From Ptychodera flava (Eukaryota > Hemichordata > Enteropneusta > Ptychoderidae), in contig NC_091932.1 in the NCBI RefSeq assembly GCF_041260155.1, forward strand, positions 6,409,501-6,473,500: DNA of 64,000 nt, written 5' to 3'. Under the pieces are notes generated by a model. That model saw only the letters and a program-made list of their open reading frames with translations. It had not been told where the DNA came from and ran no database searches. This document shows positions 48,048 through 60,000 of this stretch, piece after piece. A program made the position numbers and the translations under genes. Each line of letters starts with the position of its first letter. Positions within the stretch are counted from its first letter, which is position 1.

Positions 48048-48552
48048 ATATTTTACATACATTTATATTTTAAGTCATTCTGTGTTTTAATGAAATTGTT
48101 GGCATGTCAGTTGTAAGATAGGAATTTCAAATTGTCAATCTTAAAGTTTGAATACAGTACATTTTGAATGAGCTGTGATGTATTTCACACTTTCTATGCT
48201 TAACTAGATGTCCTGAACTGTTGTACAGAAATGGATGTCAATTATTAATATCAAATAGGAAAAAAGCAGTAAATCAAAAACTTTGATGGTTGTTAAGACT
48301 TGCCAGCCATCCAATTAAATCTCCTGAGGAACCATAGAGAGGCATTTTAGCCAAATCTGATGTGTGCAGAGTCTGAGGTGACCTTTTCTTGTAACATTTA
48401 TATTTGTGCATGTTGCTTTCTCATACTGAATTCTCATAGAGAGAACAGAAAAGTATCAGGAATTTGTCATGCTTTTCATATGAAATGCAGATTTCATAAT
48501 AGTACACTTTCACTTAGCAAACATCAAGATATCCCTGGCATATATCTGTGAT

Positions 48553-48826
48553 TTATTAAAGTATGGCGCCCGAAGGGCGCGGAGAAAAATGTGAAACATC
48601 CTGATATCTCTGATATATATGTCTTGTATATTAAAGTAATGCACAGGAAGGGTGTGCTGAAAACTGTCTGATATATTAAAGTAATGCGCTCGAAGAGCAC
48701 GCTGAAAAATATTGAACATACATATATCTCTCATATATGTATGCCTGATATGTTAAAGTTGGGCGTGCTGAAAAATGTGTCTGATTATTAAAGTAACGCG
48801 CACGAAGGGCGCGCCGAAAAATGCAA
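48553..48826. repeat. Minisatellite with GCGCCCGAAGGGCGCG units
   Basis: About five degenerate units of ATTAAAGTAATGCGC-CGAAGGGCGCG-CTGAAAAAT, with AT-rich spacers of variable length containing ATATCTCTGATATATATG. Each unit has a small GC hairpin (GCGCCCGAAGGGCGC). Confidence 0.85.
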
Positions 48827-49025
48827 CTGGATGAAATTTGTGGCTAACACGATGCATTTTAGGCAATGATGAGCCTGTGTCGAAATTCAAAAACACACTG
48901 ACCCCCCCTATTGGGCATTTCAAAAACATGGTGACCCCCTTATCACCAAAGTCAAAAACAGGGTGACCCCCCCCCCATGAATCGACCGCCCCACCCCCAG
49001 GCCGAAGAAACTGACCAGTCCCTTA

Positions 49026-49282
49026 GGAGGAAAAATGAATGAGCTTCCGCCGCACAAAATTACACGTAGCAGTCAGTCTTCCGTTGAAAATCAACGAATA
49101 GAGGGCGCCTGTCTGCATCTTCTCATTTTACTCGTTGACGAAGAGTGGTATCACCTGCTAGGTGGCATACAATCTAAAGTATTTTACATCCCAGTAATCA
49201 TTACATGTCAACGGCTGTCGTATCGATAACAAGTGTAGTCATCAAAACTTCAACCACGACGAAGTTTACGTGTATGAAGTCA
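49026..49282. other. Short gap between the TIR element and the SINE
   Basis: No gene or repeat recognised. Confidence 0.5.
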
Positions 49283-49593
49283 TCATGGCCCAATGGCTCG
49301 AGCAGTGGACGCACGATCACAGGATCCTTGAGCAAGGCACTTTACTCCTCATCGCTCCTCCCCACCCAGGAGTGATGGGTACCTGGTAGGACAGTGTTTG
49401 TACTGTGTGCGTTTAGCTCTGCTGCGCTGATTGGCTGCACATGTGAGTCGTTGTTGGCTTCCCAGGGAGTTGAGTGGTATCATATTAGGTCCAGTGACAG
49501 GGGTAATAATAATTGTAAAGCGCCTTGAGCACATGAACTTGTGGAACGATATGTGTGCTATATAAGAACCCATTATATTATTATTATTATTAT
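49283..49593 (+). mobile_element. tRNA-derived SINE with (ATT)n tail
   Basis: The head contains TGGCCCAATGGCTCGAG, a degenerate RNA polymerase III A box, followed by a B-box-like region that has lost the usual GGTTCGA. The body (GAGCAAGGCACTTTACTCC, ACCCAGGAGTGATGGGTACC, TGTAAAGCGCCTTGAGCAC) and tail (GTGTGCTATATAAGAACCC then ATT repeats) have the layout of marine deuterostome SINEs whose 3' end copies a CR1/L2-type LINE tail. The copy looks full length, about 310 bp. Confidence 0.75.
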
Positions 49594-51258
49594 ATTTTAC
49601 TGCGCCTTTTTTTCCCTGCATCCTACCTTTTACTGTTTTGTACTCTTTTACTTTCACTGTGCATCTATGTCTGTGATTTATTGTTGTGAGCATGAGGTCA
49701 ATTAAGATACCTGAATGGCATATTAGTTGTGTTCAGTTCTCACTTGACATAAAGACGCCTAATTTTAATTTTTGAGGATGTAGCTTCTCCCTATCACATA
49801 AAAAGTATTCCTCATTGTACCTACAATTCAAATCAAATAATCTAGGTCATTTAAATGAGTCATTTTCGGTAGTCCGAGTACAGAGATGAGGGATATACGA
49901 CATCGGGCATAAACAGTCAGGTGTGGTCTATCTGTCATCTATTAATTTCTTTGATAGCAAAAGTCTATTCGCCATGTCCTCCTGAACTACCCTACTGAAA
50001 TGGCAGTATCACACATGTCATGTATACATGGAAACTGTCTGCATTTACAATAAGAATGACTCAGCCAAATACTGGTGTTTATTAATAAGGTGACAGATGT
50101 GATGTCAGAAAAATTCATGCAGCCCGTTATTAGTAATATATTAGTAATATTTTCTCAATTCTCAAAAGCGTGGAAAATCTGGGAGACATGTGTATTGGGG
50201 ACAAAGTGACCGAGAGGAAAAGGTGGTAGAGGCACGTGTTTACATGTTAACCATATTATCGTTGCTCGTCTAGTTCACGACATGAGCAATTTTACTGCTT
50301 CAATGATGTAATCCATTGTGCACAAAATTACACGGTTTCACTTCCATTGCATGTTATTGAAGTAAACAATATTATGCTTTTCCTAACGTCTGCTTACTTC
50401 CACCACCAACGATTTAATGGTGATCAGACTACTTAACGAACAACCACACCGATTACCAGGCTCAAACAAGCCTAATTTACCATCAACACTTTAACCTGTT
50501 CACCCCAATTCCCTGTAAACAGGTCCATGCTTACCATTGATAACAATGGGTTTGGACCAAACCATGGCGGTGAAAGGGTTAAATTTTGTTTTGGTAAGAA
50601 GAGGAAGCAGCAGCGATTCACAAGCATATACGATGACGAATATTTAAGCCCGCAGCTTTGACTGTAATTGTGAAATATGGAAGAAAGAAAGAAATGAATA
50701 TTTACTTAAATTACAAATTGTGTTTTTACAAAGACGAATGAGAATATGGTGAATGCAGACAGATACGACAACGTTAAGTAACTCTTTGATATTTTCATCA
50801 TGATAAATATTGTGTCATCTAAACTTTATTCATAGTCAATCTGTGGTTTGACCCCACACAATTGCAATACAAATATTTACGGCAGATTTAGAATCATGCT
50901 AACAGTAGAGAAATATTGAAGGACTTGAAACTGATTTTTTGCGGTTTTCTGCAGTTTTTATGTTTACATAGGAAGCTGTACAAATCCAATGAATGCTACA
51001 TTTTCCAATGAAAAGTAAACAATGCATGAATTTTACTGCTTTGAGTTTTGTACAAGCATAAAATAAGGGCAAGTTTGATTGGATGATAAAATAAGTGTAA
51101 AAATGACCATGGAATCAATCAGATATGAATGCTGAGAACAATGATTTCCCACCTTTGTATTAATAATACATTTTGCAACGCACAGGTGAACCCACATATA
51201 TGTCTGCTTCAATGACCTGTCCAAGGACTATAGTGATTCAGTGACTACAAGTCACAGT
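49594..51258. other. Intergenic stretch with one TTAA MITE
   Basis: Apart from the 84-bp element at 50495-50578, nothing is recognised. The sequence is AT-rich and without coding exons. Confidence 0.5.
50495..50578. mobile_element. 84-bp TTAA-flanked MITE
   Basis: TTAA at 50491-50494 and 50579-50582. Ends CCTGTTCACC and GGTGAAAGGG pair, with inner stem TTACCATTGATAACAATGG and GGTCCATG/CATGG-type complementarity. Confidence 0.75.
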
Positions 51259-51264
51259 GCATGG
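51259..51264. repeat. Target-site duplication GCATGG, left copy
   Basis: GCATGG precedes the TACGGTGGCC terminus and recurs at 56192-56197 right after the opposite terminus. Confidence 0.85.
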
Positions 51265-52462
51265 TACGGTGGCCCCTACACGCCACGGAACTCTACTACT
51301 TTTGAATATAAACTCTAATTTTTCTTGACAATATCTTTAATATTTGTAAGAGATTTTATTTCTCCACCGCAAACTTTTAATTTTGTACGGGCAACTTTAT
51401 CTTAACATTATCTTAACTTTAACTTCTCGAAAGTAGTTTTAGTTTTAACCATAAACAAAATATGTTTCTCAAAATTTTTTTTTAGTTTGTAAAACAAAAG
51501 TAAAAATTTTTCAAGATAACAAACTCACCTACACGTCATGGAAATTTATTACTTTTGAACATAAACTCATATTTCTGGGCAATATATTTAATATTTGTAA
51601 GAAATTTTATTTCTCCACAGCAAACTTTTATTTCTGAACGGGGAAACTTTATTTTTGGGGTAAACTGTTTTTAAAAACTTTTAACAAAAACACTTTAACT
51701 TTTAAAAAATATCTTTAACTTTGAACAAAATATTTGTTTCTCAAAAGCGTTTTTTATTCGAAAAGAAGTAAAAATTGTTCACAGCAAGAGTTGAAGATTT
51801 TTGCTAAGCGCGAACTGAGTTACTTAAATGACATAACCTTATGTCTTTAGAGCAGAATACTTAAATTCTTAAAGAAAAGTTTTATATTTCCAAGAGTAAA
51901 ATTAATTTCTTTATGGAAAAAAGAATTTCTCAGAGCAGCAAATTGAAATACAGAGAATAAAACTTTTTTCTCAATGGCGAGAAATTATTTTCTGAAGACA
52001 ACAAAACTAATTCTTTCAAGACATATTTTCTACATATGAGTGTGGTTTAAGAATTTGGTAAATCTGAACTGAGAAAGAACGAAAAAGGAAGGAAGAAAAC
52101 GTCAAACTTACTTTTCTTCAGAGCGAAATTTATTTCTGAGAGGAGAAATATTTCATGTGAGGGCGCAATTACCTATAATGCATAGCAAACTCTTTCTAGC
52201 GAGAGTAAACATATTTTTGGGAAGAGTAAAACATTTTTCCGACGAGCAAAACTTTATTTTAACGGCGGCGGAAATTTAAGTATCCCACCATGCAACACCC
52301 AAGTTTGATGACCCAGAGTCTCCGAGACAACCATGACTGACTTCATCGGCGATACAGGCACGCTAGCCCGGCCCTAGCTGCAGTACAGTACCTCGAGGTT
52401 TTACCTGGGTATTTGGGTCGGACGGTTTGCCGTACTGTAACTGCAGCTAGCCCGGCCCTACC

Positions 52463-52532
52463 CTGCCTGCGTACGATGCTGTGTGTTGGGGCCGTATAAC
52501 GCCGGGAACACACAGCATCGTACGCAGGGCTA
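52463..52532. repeat. Hairpin cassette with GGGGCCGTATAACGCCGGG loop (foldback 2, left arm)
   Basis: GCCTGCGTACGATGCTGTGT pairs perfectly with ACACAGCATCGTACGCAGG(GC). The stem is about 22 bp with a loop of about 19 bases holding the shared core. Confidence 0.9.
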
Positions 52533-52675
52533 TGGGCACGGGCACGCAAACGAGTCAGTTCAACAGTTGCCACTTGTCTGAGTCCTCGAAGAACGGTTTT
52601 GTGTTTGAGTGATTCGTCCTGACTGCAGACGTTGTGCGACGGGATGGACCGCATTGGGTTCCTTCATTAGCTCCG

Positions 52676-52745
52676 CATGGGCTGTGTGTTACCGGCGTTA
52701 TACGGCCTCCCACCACATAACGCCAGTAACACACAGCCCTGCCAT
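52676..52745. repeat. Hairpin cassette with GGCGTTATACGGCC core (foldback 2, left arm)
   Basis: GCATGGGCTGTGTGTTAC pairs with GTAACACACAGCCCTGC, and GGCGTTAT with ATAACGCC closes around GCCTCCCACCAC. It matches the cassettes in foldback 1 and in the right arm. Confidence 0.85.
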
Positions 52746-53029
52746 GCAGAGCTATTCCTTCATCAGTTGCTGTGTTGTTAATGTTATGTTGTGTGATAGT
52801 CATCTTTTCTATAAGCCAGATTCGTAATTGATAGAGTCTTCGACTGAAACTGAACCTGGCCCGCCAGATTTGACCACAGTCGAGCGTGGTTCAATACAGG
52901 AGTTGTGGGTCCACAGATGCAGTGTTTTCGGACGGGATATGCCTTTTACGGGCTGGTTGACTTCACAGTCGCCCATGGGCTATTCAGCTCTGGGACTATT
53001 CGCCCCATAGACGAGTGTACAGAAGCGAG

Positions 53030-54477
53030 GAGTTTATTTATTTATTTATTTATTCAATTACCTTTGAAACGGTTTAAAAAGCAAAAACTGCAGAAAAAGC
53101 AGTGTCATTAAGTACAAAACAAACACACACAAACAAGAAGACGCAAAGGAAAAAGAGTCCATCTTTAAACACAAATCAATGTCGAGTCTTTAAGGGCAGT
53201 ATGAGTCTTTAAGGGCAGTAATCCTCATATTCCAGAGAGTTTTTATGTATGTCTTGGTCAATTTTGAGACATTTTCTCCCAAGCTGTGGTTTATCTCCCA
53301 CAAGGTATTGCTAAATAAAATATTGAACCTAAAATTCAAGCTCCCATCCAGAGTGGAACTTATTTATAACAGTGCTGTTACCAAATTCTGAAAACACCTC
53401 ATTTAAATGCAGGTAAAAAGAATTTCTCTTATCAGTGAAGTAATTACATGTAAAAAGAAAGTGGTAAGTGTCTTTTATTTCATCACAACAAAGTTTACAT
53501 TTTCCATTACCTTTATAATTTGCCCAGTTGAGTTTATATCCTTCAAGGTCGATAGAGTTTGTTCTAATTTTAAAAAATAAAGAAACACCATGATGATCTT
53601 GAGGATCATTCACATAATTTTCTCGTGTATTATCTTTTTTAATCCAGGAATAGTGTTGCAAGGATTTCATATTCTCAATGGTTTGTTTGAACGAAACCAA
53701 AACATTATGGTTATTGATTGTTCTGAAACTAGTCAGCCATCTTGCATTCATTGGAGGGTCTGATTGATAGAGATGATCTAATCCATTGTCAATGAGAGTA
53801 TCATGTACATACTTTGGCCAATTCCATACCAACTTAGCATTACTTTGATATGATTTATTGAGAGCAATAAAGACTACTTTGGTCCATCTATCATTGTCCA
53901 TTTTTTGTAATCTATCTAGGTAATTTACACGTGATCTATCAAGCAAATTGTGAATATCCATCCAGCCCAGATCACCTAAAATTGCAGAGCTGGCAACGTT
54001 TTTATTTTCTTTAAACAGAAATTTTCCAAATTGGTATTGTAAACTCATTCTCGCAGGCCAGAGCAATAATTTCCGCTCCGTTGACCTACGCAAAAATTCG
54101 GCGTTGGGTGATAAGACTCGCCGAAGAGGGCGTGGTGTACGACGATGTGTAAACTCCTCAATTTCCTAATGTCTTCCTTACTTTTTAACAACCATACACT
54201 GCTTCCATAGCTGATTGATGGTAAAACAATATTGGTCCATAGAACATCACCATATTGAAAACGGTTAAAACTATTATGGGGATTAATGAGTGATTTACAG
54301 TATGCAATCAATTTCATTCCTTTTTTGTAAATCATATTAAAATGTTTATGATCTTTTAATGATCTTGTGATAGTCACGCCTAAATAATTATATGAATTGG
54401 TTTCTTTCAATATTAAATCACCTAATTTCCAAACTGTATCTTTAGTATGCGAAGGTATGAGATATGAGTAGTTGTTT
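53030..54477 (-). mobile_element. 5'-truncated LINE (non-LTR retrotransposon) at the foldback centre
   Basis: On the minus strand, two overlapping frames (54410-54045 and 54093-53329) encode the C-terminal part of a LINE reverse transcriptase: NYLGVTITRSLKDHKHF, then LPSISYGSSVWLL in the thumb region, and a terminal Cys-rich motif CKLCCDEIKDTYHFLFTC (C-x2-C...H-x4-C). A frameshift of one register lies at about 54045-54093. The reverse transcriptase palm and the endonuclease are missing, as usual for 5' truncation. The 3' untranslated region carries a 20-bp tandem duplication (about 53183-53222) and ends in an (AAAT)n tail at 53031-53056, the signature of target-primed insertion. The clade is not certain. 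The borders coincide with the ends of the two palindrome arms. Confidence 0.85.
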
Positions 54478-54696
54478 CTCGCTTCTGTACACTCGTCTAT
54501 AGGGCGAATAGTCCCAGAGCTGAATAGCCCACCAAGCGACTGTGTTGACTTTCACGTTTTTGACCCCGCAAACCACACGTGAAAGTCAAAACCAGTCCGC
54601 GACTGTGGTCAAATCTGGCGGGCTCGATTCAGTTTCAGTTTCTATAAATTACGAATCTGGCTTCTCCTCTTAGAAAAGATGAATATCACACACATT

Positions 54697-54768
54697 GGCT
54701 GTGTGTTACCGGTGTTATGTGATGGGAGACTGTATAACGCCGGTAACACACAGCCCTGCCATGCATAG
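54697..54768. repeat. Hairpin cassette with GGTGTTATGTG core (foldback 2, right arm)
   Basis: GGCTGTGTGTTACCGG pairs with CCGGTAACACACAGCC. Counterpart of the cassette at 52676-52745. Confidence 0.85.
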
Positions 54769-54829
54769 CCCTGCGTACAGGTCTGTGTGTTACGCCGGGA
54801 ACACACAGACCTGTACGCAGGGCTATGCC
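54769..54829. repeat. Perfect hairpin cassette (foldback 2, right arm)
   Basis: AGCCCTGCGTACAGGTCTGT plus GTGTT pairs perfectly with the complement ending in GCAGGGCT, leaving a loop of only about 8 bases (ACGCCGGG). One of the strongest stems in the window (about 25 bp). Confidence 0.92.
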
Positions 54830-54954
54830 ATGCAGAGCTAATGAAGAACCCCAATGCGGTCCCGTCGCACACCGTCTGCAGTCAGGACGAATCACTCAAA
54901 CATAAAACCGTTCTTCGGGGACTCAGACAAGTAGCAACTGACCCGCGTGCCTGT

Positions 54955-55022
54955 AGCCCTGTGTACGATGTTGTGAGTTCCCGGCGTTGTACGGCCCCGA
55001 CACACAGCATCGTACGCAGGCA
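54955..55022. repeat. Hairpin cassette with GGCGTTGTACGGCC core (foldback 2, right arm)
   Basis: CCTGTGTACGATGTTGTG pairs, with mismatches, with CACAGCATCGTACGCAGG. Counterpart of 52463-52532 with a few substitutions in one strand of the stem. Confidence 0.85.
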
Positions 55023-56191
55023 GGGTAGCGCCGGGCTGGCGTGCCTGTATCGCCGATGAAGTCAGTCATGGTTGTCTCGGAGAGCAGATCGTCCATGTAG
55101 CCGACACGAACACAAACTGTCTGATACCGGCTACCAACTCGGAGACTCTGGGTCATCAAACTTGGGTGTTGCATGGTGGGATACTTTAACTTCCGCCGCC
55201 GTTAAAATAGTTTTGCTCGTCGGAAAAATGTTTTACTCTTCCCAAAAATATGTTTACTCTCGCTAGAAAGAGTTTGCTATGCATTATAGGTAATTGCGCC
55301 CTCACATGAAATATTTCTCCTCTCAGAAATAAATTTCGCTCTGAAGAAAAGAAAGTTTGACTTTTTCATCCCTTTTTCGTTCTTTCTCAGTTCAGATTCA
55401 CCAAATTCTTAAACCACACTCATATGTAGAAAATATATCTTGAAGGAATTAGTTTTGTTGTCTTCAGAAAATAATTTCTCTCCATTGAGAAAAAAGTTTT
55501 ATTTTATTTCAATTTGCTGCTCTGAGAAAATCTTTTTTCCATAAAGAAATTAATTTTACTCTTGAAAAATAAAACTTTTCTTTAGGAATTTAAGTTTTCT
55601 GCTCTAACGACATAAGGTTATGTCACGTAAGTAACTCAGTTCGCGCTCAGCAAAAATCTTCAACTCTTGCTGTGAACAATTTTTACTTCTTTTCGAAATA
55701 AAAAACGTTTTTGAGAAACAAATATTTTGTTCAAAGTAAAAGTTATTTTTTAAAAGTTAAAGTGTTTTTGTTAAAAGTTTTTAAAAACAGCTTACCCCAA
55801 AAATAAAGTTTCCCCGTTCAGAAATAAAAGTTTGCTGTGGAGAAATAAAATTTCTTACAAATATTAAATATATTGCCCAGAAATATGAGTTTATGTTCAA
55901 AAGTAATAAATTTCCATGACGTGTAGGTGAGTCTGTTATCTTGAAAAAATTTTACTTTTGTTTTACAAAAATGAAAAAAAAATTTGAGAAACATATTTTG
56001 TTTATGGTTAAAACTAAAACTACTTTCGAGAAGTTAAAGTTAAGATAATGTTAAGATAAAGTTGCCCGTACAAAATTAAAAGTTTGCGGTGGAGAAATAA
56101 AATCTCTTACAAATATTAAAGATATTGTCAAGAAAAATTAGAGTTTATATTCAAAAGTAGTAGAGTTCCGTGGCGTGTAGGGGCCACCGTA

Positions 56192-57000
56192 GCATGGCGA
56201 TGGTTGAGATAACTTCTCACAGTAACATATATGATATGACTTTTCTATGCTAACATTTCAATTCCTTTTTTGTCATACGTTACGCTTTTTTGCTCAACAT
56301 GAAACAGATAGCGAGAATTGAAGATCATATAGCATGTTATAGCTACTCCATGACGTCACTCTATGCCACGATAACGAAACTGGCCCCCGCAGCAAACAGC
56401 TATTGACATTCTCTGAAGCATATCTTTCGTAGCTTTTCTTTTTAAAAGTAGAGCCATTTGGCAGGGCAACAGTATCAAAGGTCAGCTTTCTACATCCGAC
56501 TGTCCTATAGAGGGACTGTGGATAGAGGGACTGTGGAAAAGTGTTACATGACAACTTATGTTTCATAAACCATTGGCATAGTATAGTTGTTCTTGAATTC
56601 ATGAGCTAAAGGACATTTCTTTAACATTTCCAGCAGTCTTGTACTTAATATTAGAACAAAGGCTTGAGTGTGCATTAGAAGTGCTCACACTGACACTGTT
56701 TTCTGAATTCACAAAATTGCAGTGAGTGTTTGGTGTTGTAGAGTGGACTTCGTTGGTTAATTATTTACACAATTCTTGCAAACGTACCACGTGGGTTCTG
56801 ATACTCTCAGCGTAGTTTGTAAAAGCACAGTTACTCTTTGGGGTAGAGTAACCGTCATAAAACATTACTTGACGACATATTGCCGGGAGCGACAACTAGG
56901 AAGAAGCTCTACACAGGCGATAAAAGGAATGATGTTTAGGAATGGCCTTGAACAGAACTGTCGTACGCTGGTAGACTGGTCGAGGTAGTTTCTGCATGTC
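56192..57000. other. Flank of foldback element 2
   Basis: Starts with the right GCATGG duplication (56192-56197). Contains a 15-bp tandem duplication (GATAGAGGGACTGTG, about 56505-56537). No gene recognised. Confidence 0.55.
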
Positions 57001-57088
57001 AGTTTAACGGCAGTTGAGTACTGTTGTCCTGTGGTAGTGTCATTACATTATCAACGCGCCATCACACCGAGGTGGCTGAGCGGACATA

Positions 57089-60000
57089 ATGGTAAGTATG
57101 GTGACGACGAGGATAATCGATACTTAGTTGATTGATTTGTGTCCATGCCACGTTTCTGAAAACAAACTAGTATTCCTGTATGACCACGTGTTCAAAGATA
57201 ATTTAATTTCTGATTGTTTCAGCAAAATTGAAAAACGAATAACACGAATTTACAGGCACTCTATTTTGAACTGATCTCTCCTAACTAACGAACCTACTAG
57301 TGTTATTGTTTACTTTAGGTCATAGTTATTGAAATAATACGTTTCTAAGCAACCGTTGGTATATCACAGGGAATACAAACCTTGTTCCTTCTATGATATC
57401 TTATTAAAGCTTTATCGGTACATGATTTGTCAGATCATCATTTGATATTATTGTCTTTATGTGTTCATGACTCGTTTATGGCGGCAAAATTTGCCTACTG
57501 TTGACTGGTAGACTAGGTAGTCTTAAATAAAAATACGCCATGCCTCACGTGATTGAAACGACAGAAAATACAAATTCTCGTGAAGACTACGTCATCTCAC
57601 TGACATCAACTTACAGTGATTCTTATAGAGTCTTAGGTCACAATGATGTGAGATTTGCTAAAGATTAATTCGTAGTCGCATTTTTAGAATTCATAATGAT
57701 AATCTGACAGTCGTTTGCCCTGACACTGCTTCTGTTATCGTATTATGACGTAATTCTCGGTAGAAAGAAGTTTTATGATCAGTGTATGGAATAGGTGTAA
57801 CTAATTGCTTACAAACACTAATTGGGTTCTTTCGATCAAACTTTAAAGTCATAATAGCAGCGAAAGTGTAATAAACCGATCTCAAAATATCTTCAATTTT
57901 CCAAGAGTTTTCTTTGAATTAGACCCATTAAAGACTGAAAAAGTGTATAACACTGTCATAAGTGTCGAAAGTGACATGTAAATTCAAACGTTTTAAGATA
58001 ATTTTAGATTTCCCGCCATTTTCGAAATCTAATCATGTGACAGAGAAAATAAAGATTACAACAACAAAATGTTGGCCATCGTGTGTGTGCATTCAAGTAA
58101 ATGGCATCATGCTTATTTCGATCACGATGTGTATGTGCAGGAAATACTGCATTTTTGTACTTTTCCGTGGGGGCGCCCTTTTATGAGGCACCCGTTTAAA
58201 ACGGCACCTGTTAAAACGGTAGGCATGGCCCAAATCAGCGCTCAGTGATACTTATGTGCATGTCCTCCAATCAGCACATTTACACGAACCAACTTTGGTT
58301 TGAAAATAAAATCATGAAAATAATGCATTGGGGCTTTAAGTCAGGAATGCCGTCAGATTATACGAGAATCCTGCAATCAAGCACAGAAAGGAGTGTAGAA
58401 TTGACAAAATTCAATCCGAAGTAAAATTGCTCGAGGTGCAGAAGTCTTACGTGAAAGCCAAAGATAACACACAACATAGCAAAGAGCAAATGAATGGCAA
58501 GTTCACAAACTAGCATGGATCGGAATCTGGGTAAATTTCTGCATTGTAAGACAGCCCCTCTTCCAAATATTAATCAATAACCATTTTATCATAGAGTGCC
58601 TGTTTTTCTCACTGGTTCCCTTCTATGAACATAAGCAATTACATACAAACAAAATCATAAAAATGTCAAACGACACTACAGTTTCGTTGATGTTTATAAC
58701 CAATCAAACAGTCGTAACATTTAAGATCACAAATTTTCTACTGTTTACCTGTCACTATGATTTATGTCTTGATCTGTCAAAATTTACTTTGTACTTCATG
58801 TAGTGCACTTGACTTATAGTGGGAAACTGTGAAACCCAGGCCAAGTTTAGCAGAACCGTATACCCTACAGGTTCGACGCAAATCCTGTCTGTATCAAATA
58901 TAATTTATATAAATACTCGAAAACTCCGAGCTCACATTGGCCATGGATGTAGACCTCTTTTTTACATCCATGCATTCACCTTCTACGTTCAGCCGTACGG
59001 TTTCGATTGCTAACTTATAGGGTTTTGGCTAGGCCAGGCTCGGCCAAGCTAGACTAGGCCTATAGGTTTTCAAGTTTGTCACTTTATAGCTTTATAGCTG
59101 TGTTAATCATCATCCATCAGTATTTAGTGATACTCGTATACAGATGCATGAACACATAAGCTGCCTTCTGATATTGTTGAGGTGTTTTGATTGCCTGCTG
59201 ACAACTCTGATGTGGTTCGTACTCTGTCCTATTTACCAAGATACCTGTGAGAGCTTTATAGTTTGGGGTCTGGCGATGATCACGTGTCTTTCGAGAATGC
59301 CATGAATTCAAAGCGTGTACCTTTTAAGCGATAGCGTCACTTTAGCAAGGCCCATAAATGACTACGGTCACTGAAATTACAATTTATTGAAAAGTGACGT
59401 ATACTTAAATAAAGACTAATTACAGAAGAGGCAAAGTAGAAAAGAAGTGACAATTGTCCTATCCTAACTAGATACCCTAATGTAATTTAACTCTAGCTTC
59501 AAAGATTTACACCAGTCACAAAGACCTAATAGTTTCCAGATGATTTGATTCCAAAGGGCACGATCTGTTAACAACAACTTTAATTAAAATTCTTGATAGG
59601 CGTTGCTTTCTCGATATGTACCGTGCTAAAGGAATTTATATTGTTTTATTTGTCATTATGAATTCAATTTGGTCAGGCATATCATAGAATATTTTGTGAG
59701 ATTTATCTGATGCGGCAAACAAGATATTTCTGTGATGAAATTATGTCTACAGCCCAAGCATAATTCAATTAATTTCTTCCGAATTTATTACCGTTACTTT
59801 TGATGTCGTGACCTTGGTACCTGCCTACTCCACCCGATAATAAGGCGGCCATAATAGTGACAGGATATGTTTACAAAATGTGATTTTCGTCTCTTATGTC
59901 CCGAACTGTTGACCACGTGACGTGTTTCCCACAAGTGTTATGCATGTTGATATAGAAATAAATCGGGTATGAAATTCCTTTCTCAATTAAATATTTCTTG

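Larger units (their letters stand above)
51265..56191. mobile_element. Foldback element 2: 4.93 kb, arms of about 1.7 kb, 6-bp TSD, LINE at centre
   Basis: Ends TACGGTGGCCCCTACACGCC and its complement are exact. The left arm (51265-53029) and right arm (54478-56191) pair over nearly their whole length, with some replaced segments (for example around 52370-52460, 52870-52970 and 55085-55130). The outer half of each arm is AT-rich and itself a tandem duplication of about 255 bp (51275-51530 and 51531-51790). The inner half is GC-rich and carries hairpin cassettes. No transposase was found; the only protein remains belong to the LINE at 53030-54477. TSD length, TACGG ends and cassettes match foldback element 1. 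Superfamily unassigned. Confidence 0.88.

Noticed and set aside
52343-52803. Overlapping frames of 80-100 aa in the foldback arms, repeated at 54642-55174
   Set aside because: They mirror each other in the two arms and come from translating the hairpin cassettes.
51265-56191. Assigning the two foldback elements to Polintons because of the 6-bp TSD
   Set aside because: Ends are TACGG rather than the usual AG, and no polymerase, integrase or capsid gene is visible; the TSD length alone is not diagnostic.
57069-57083. tRNA A-box-like GAGGTGGCTGAGCGG
   Set aside because: No B box or acceptor stem follows at tRNA spacing; treated as 5' UTR sequence of the candidate gene.
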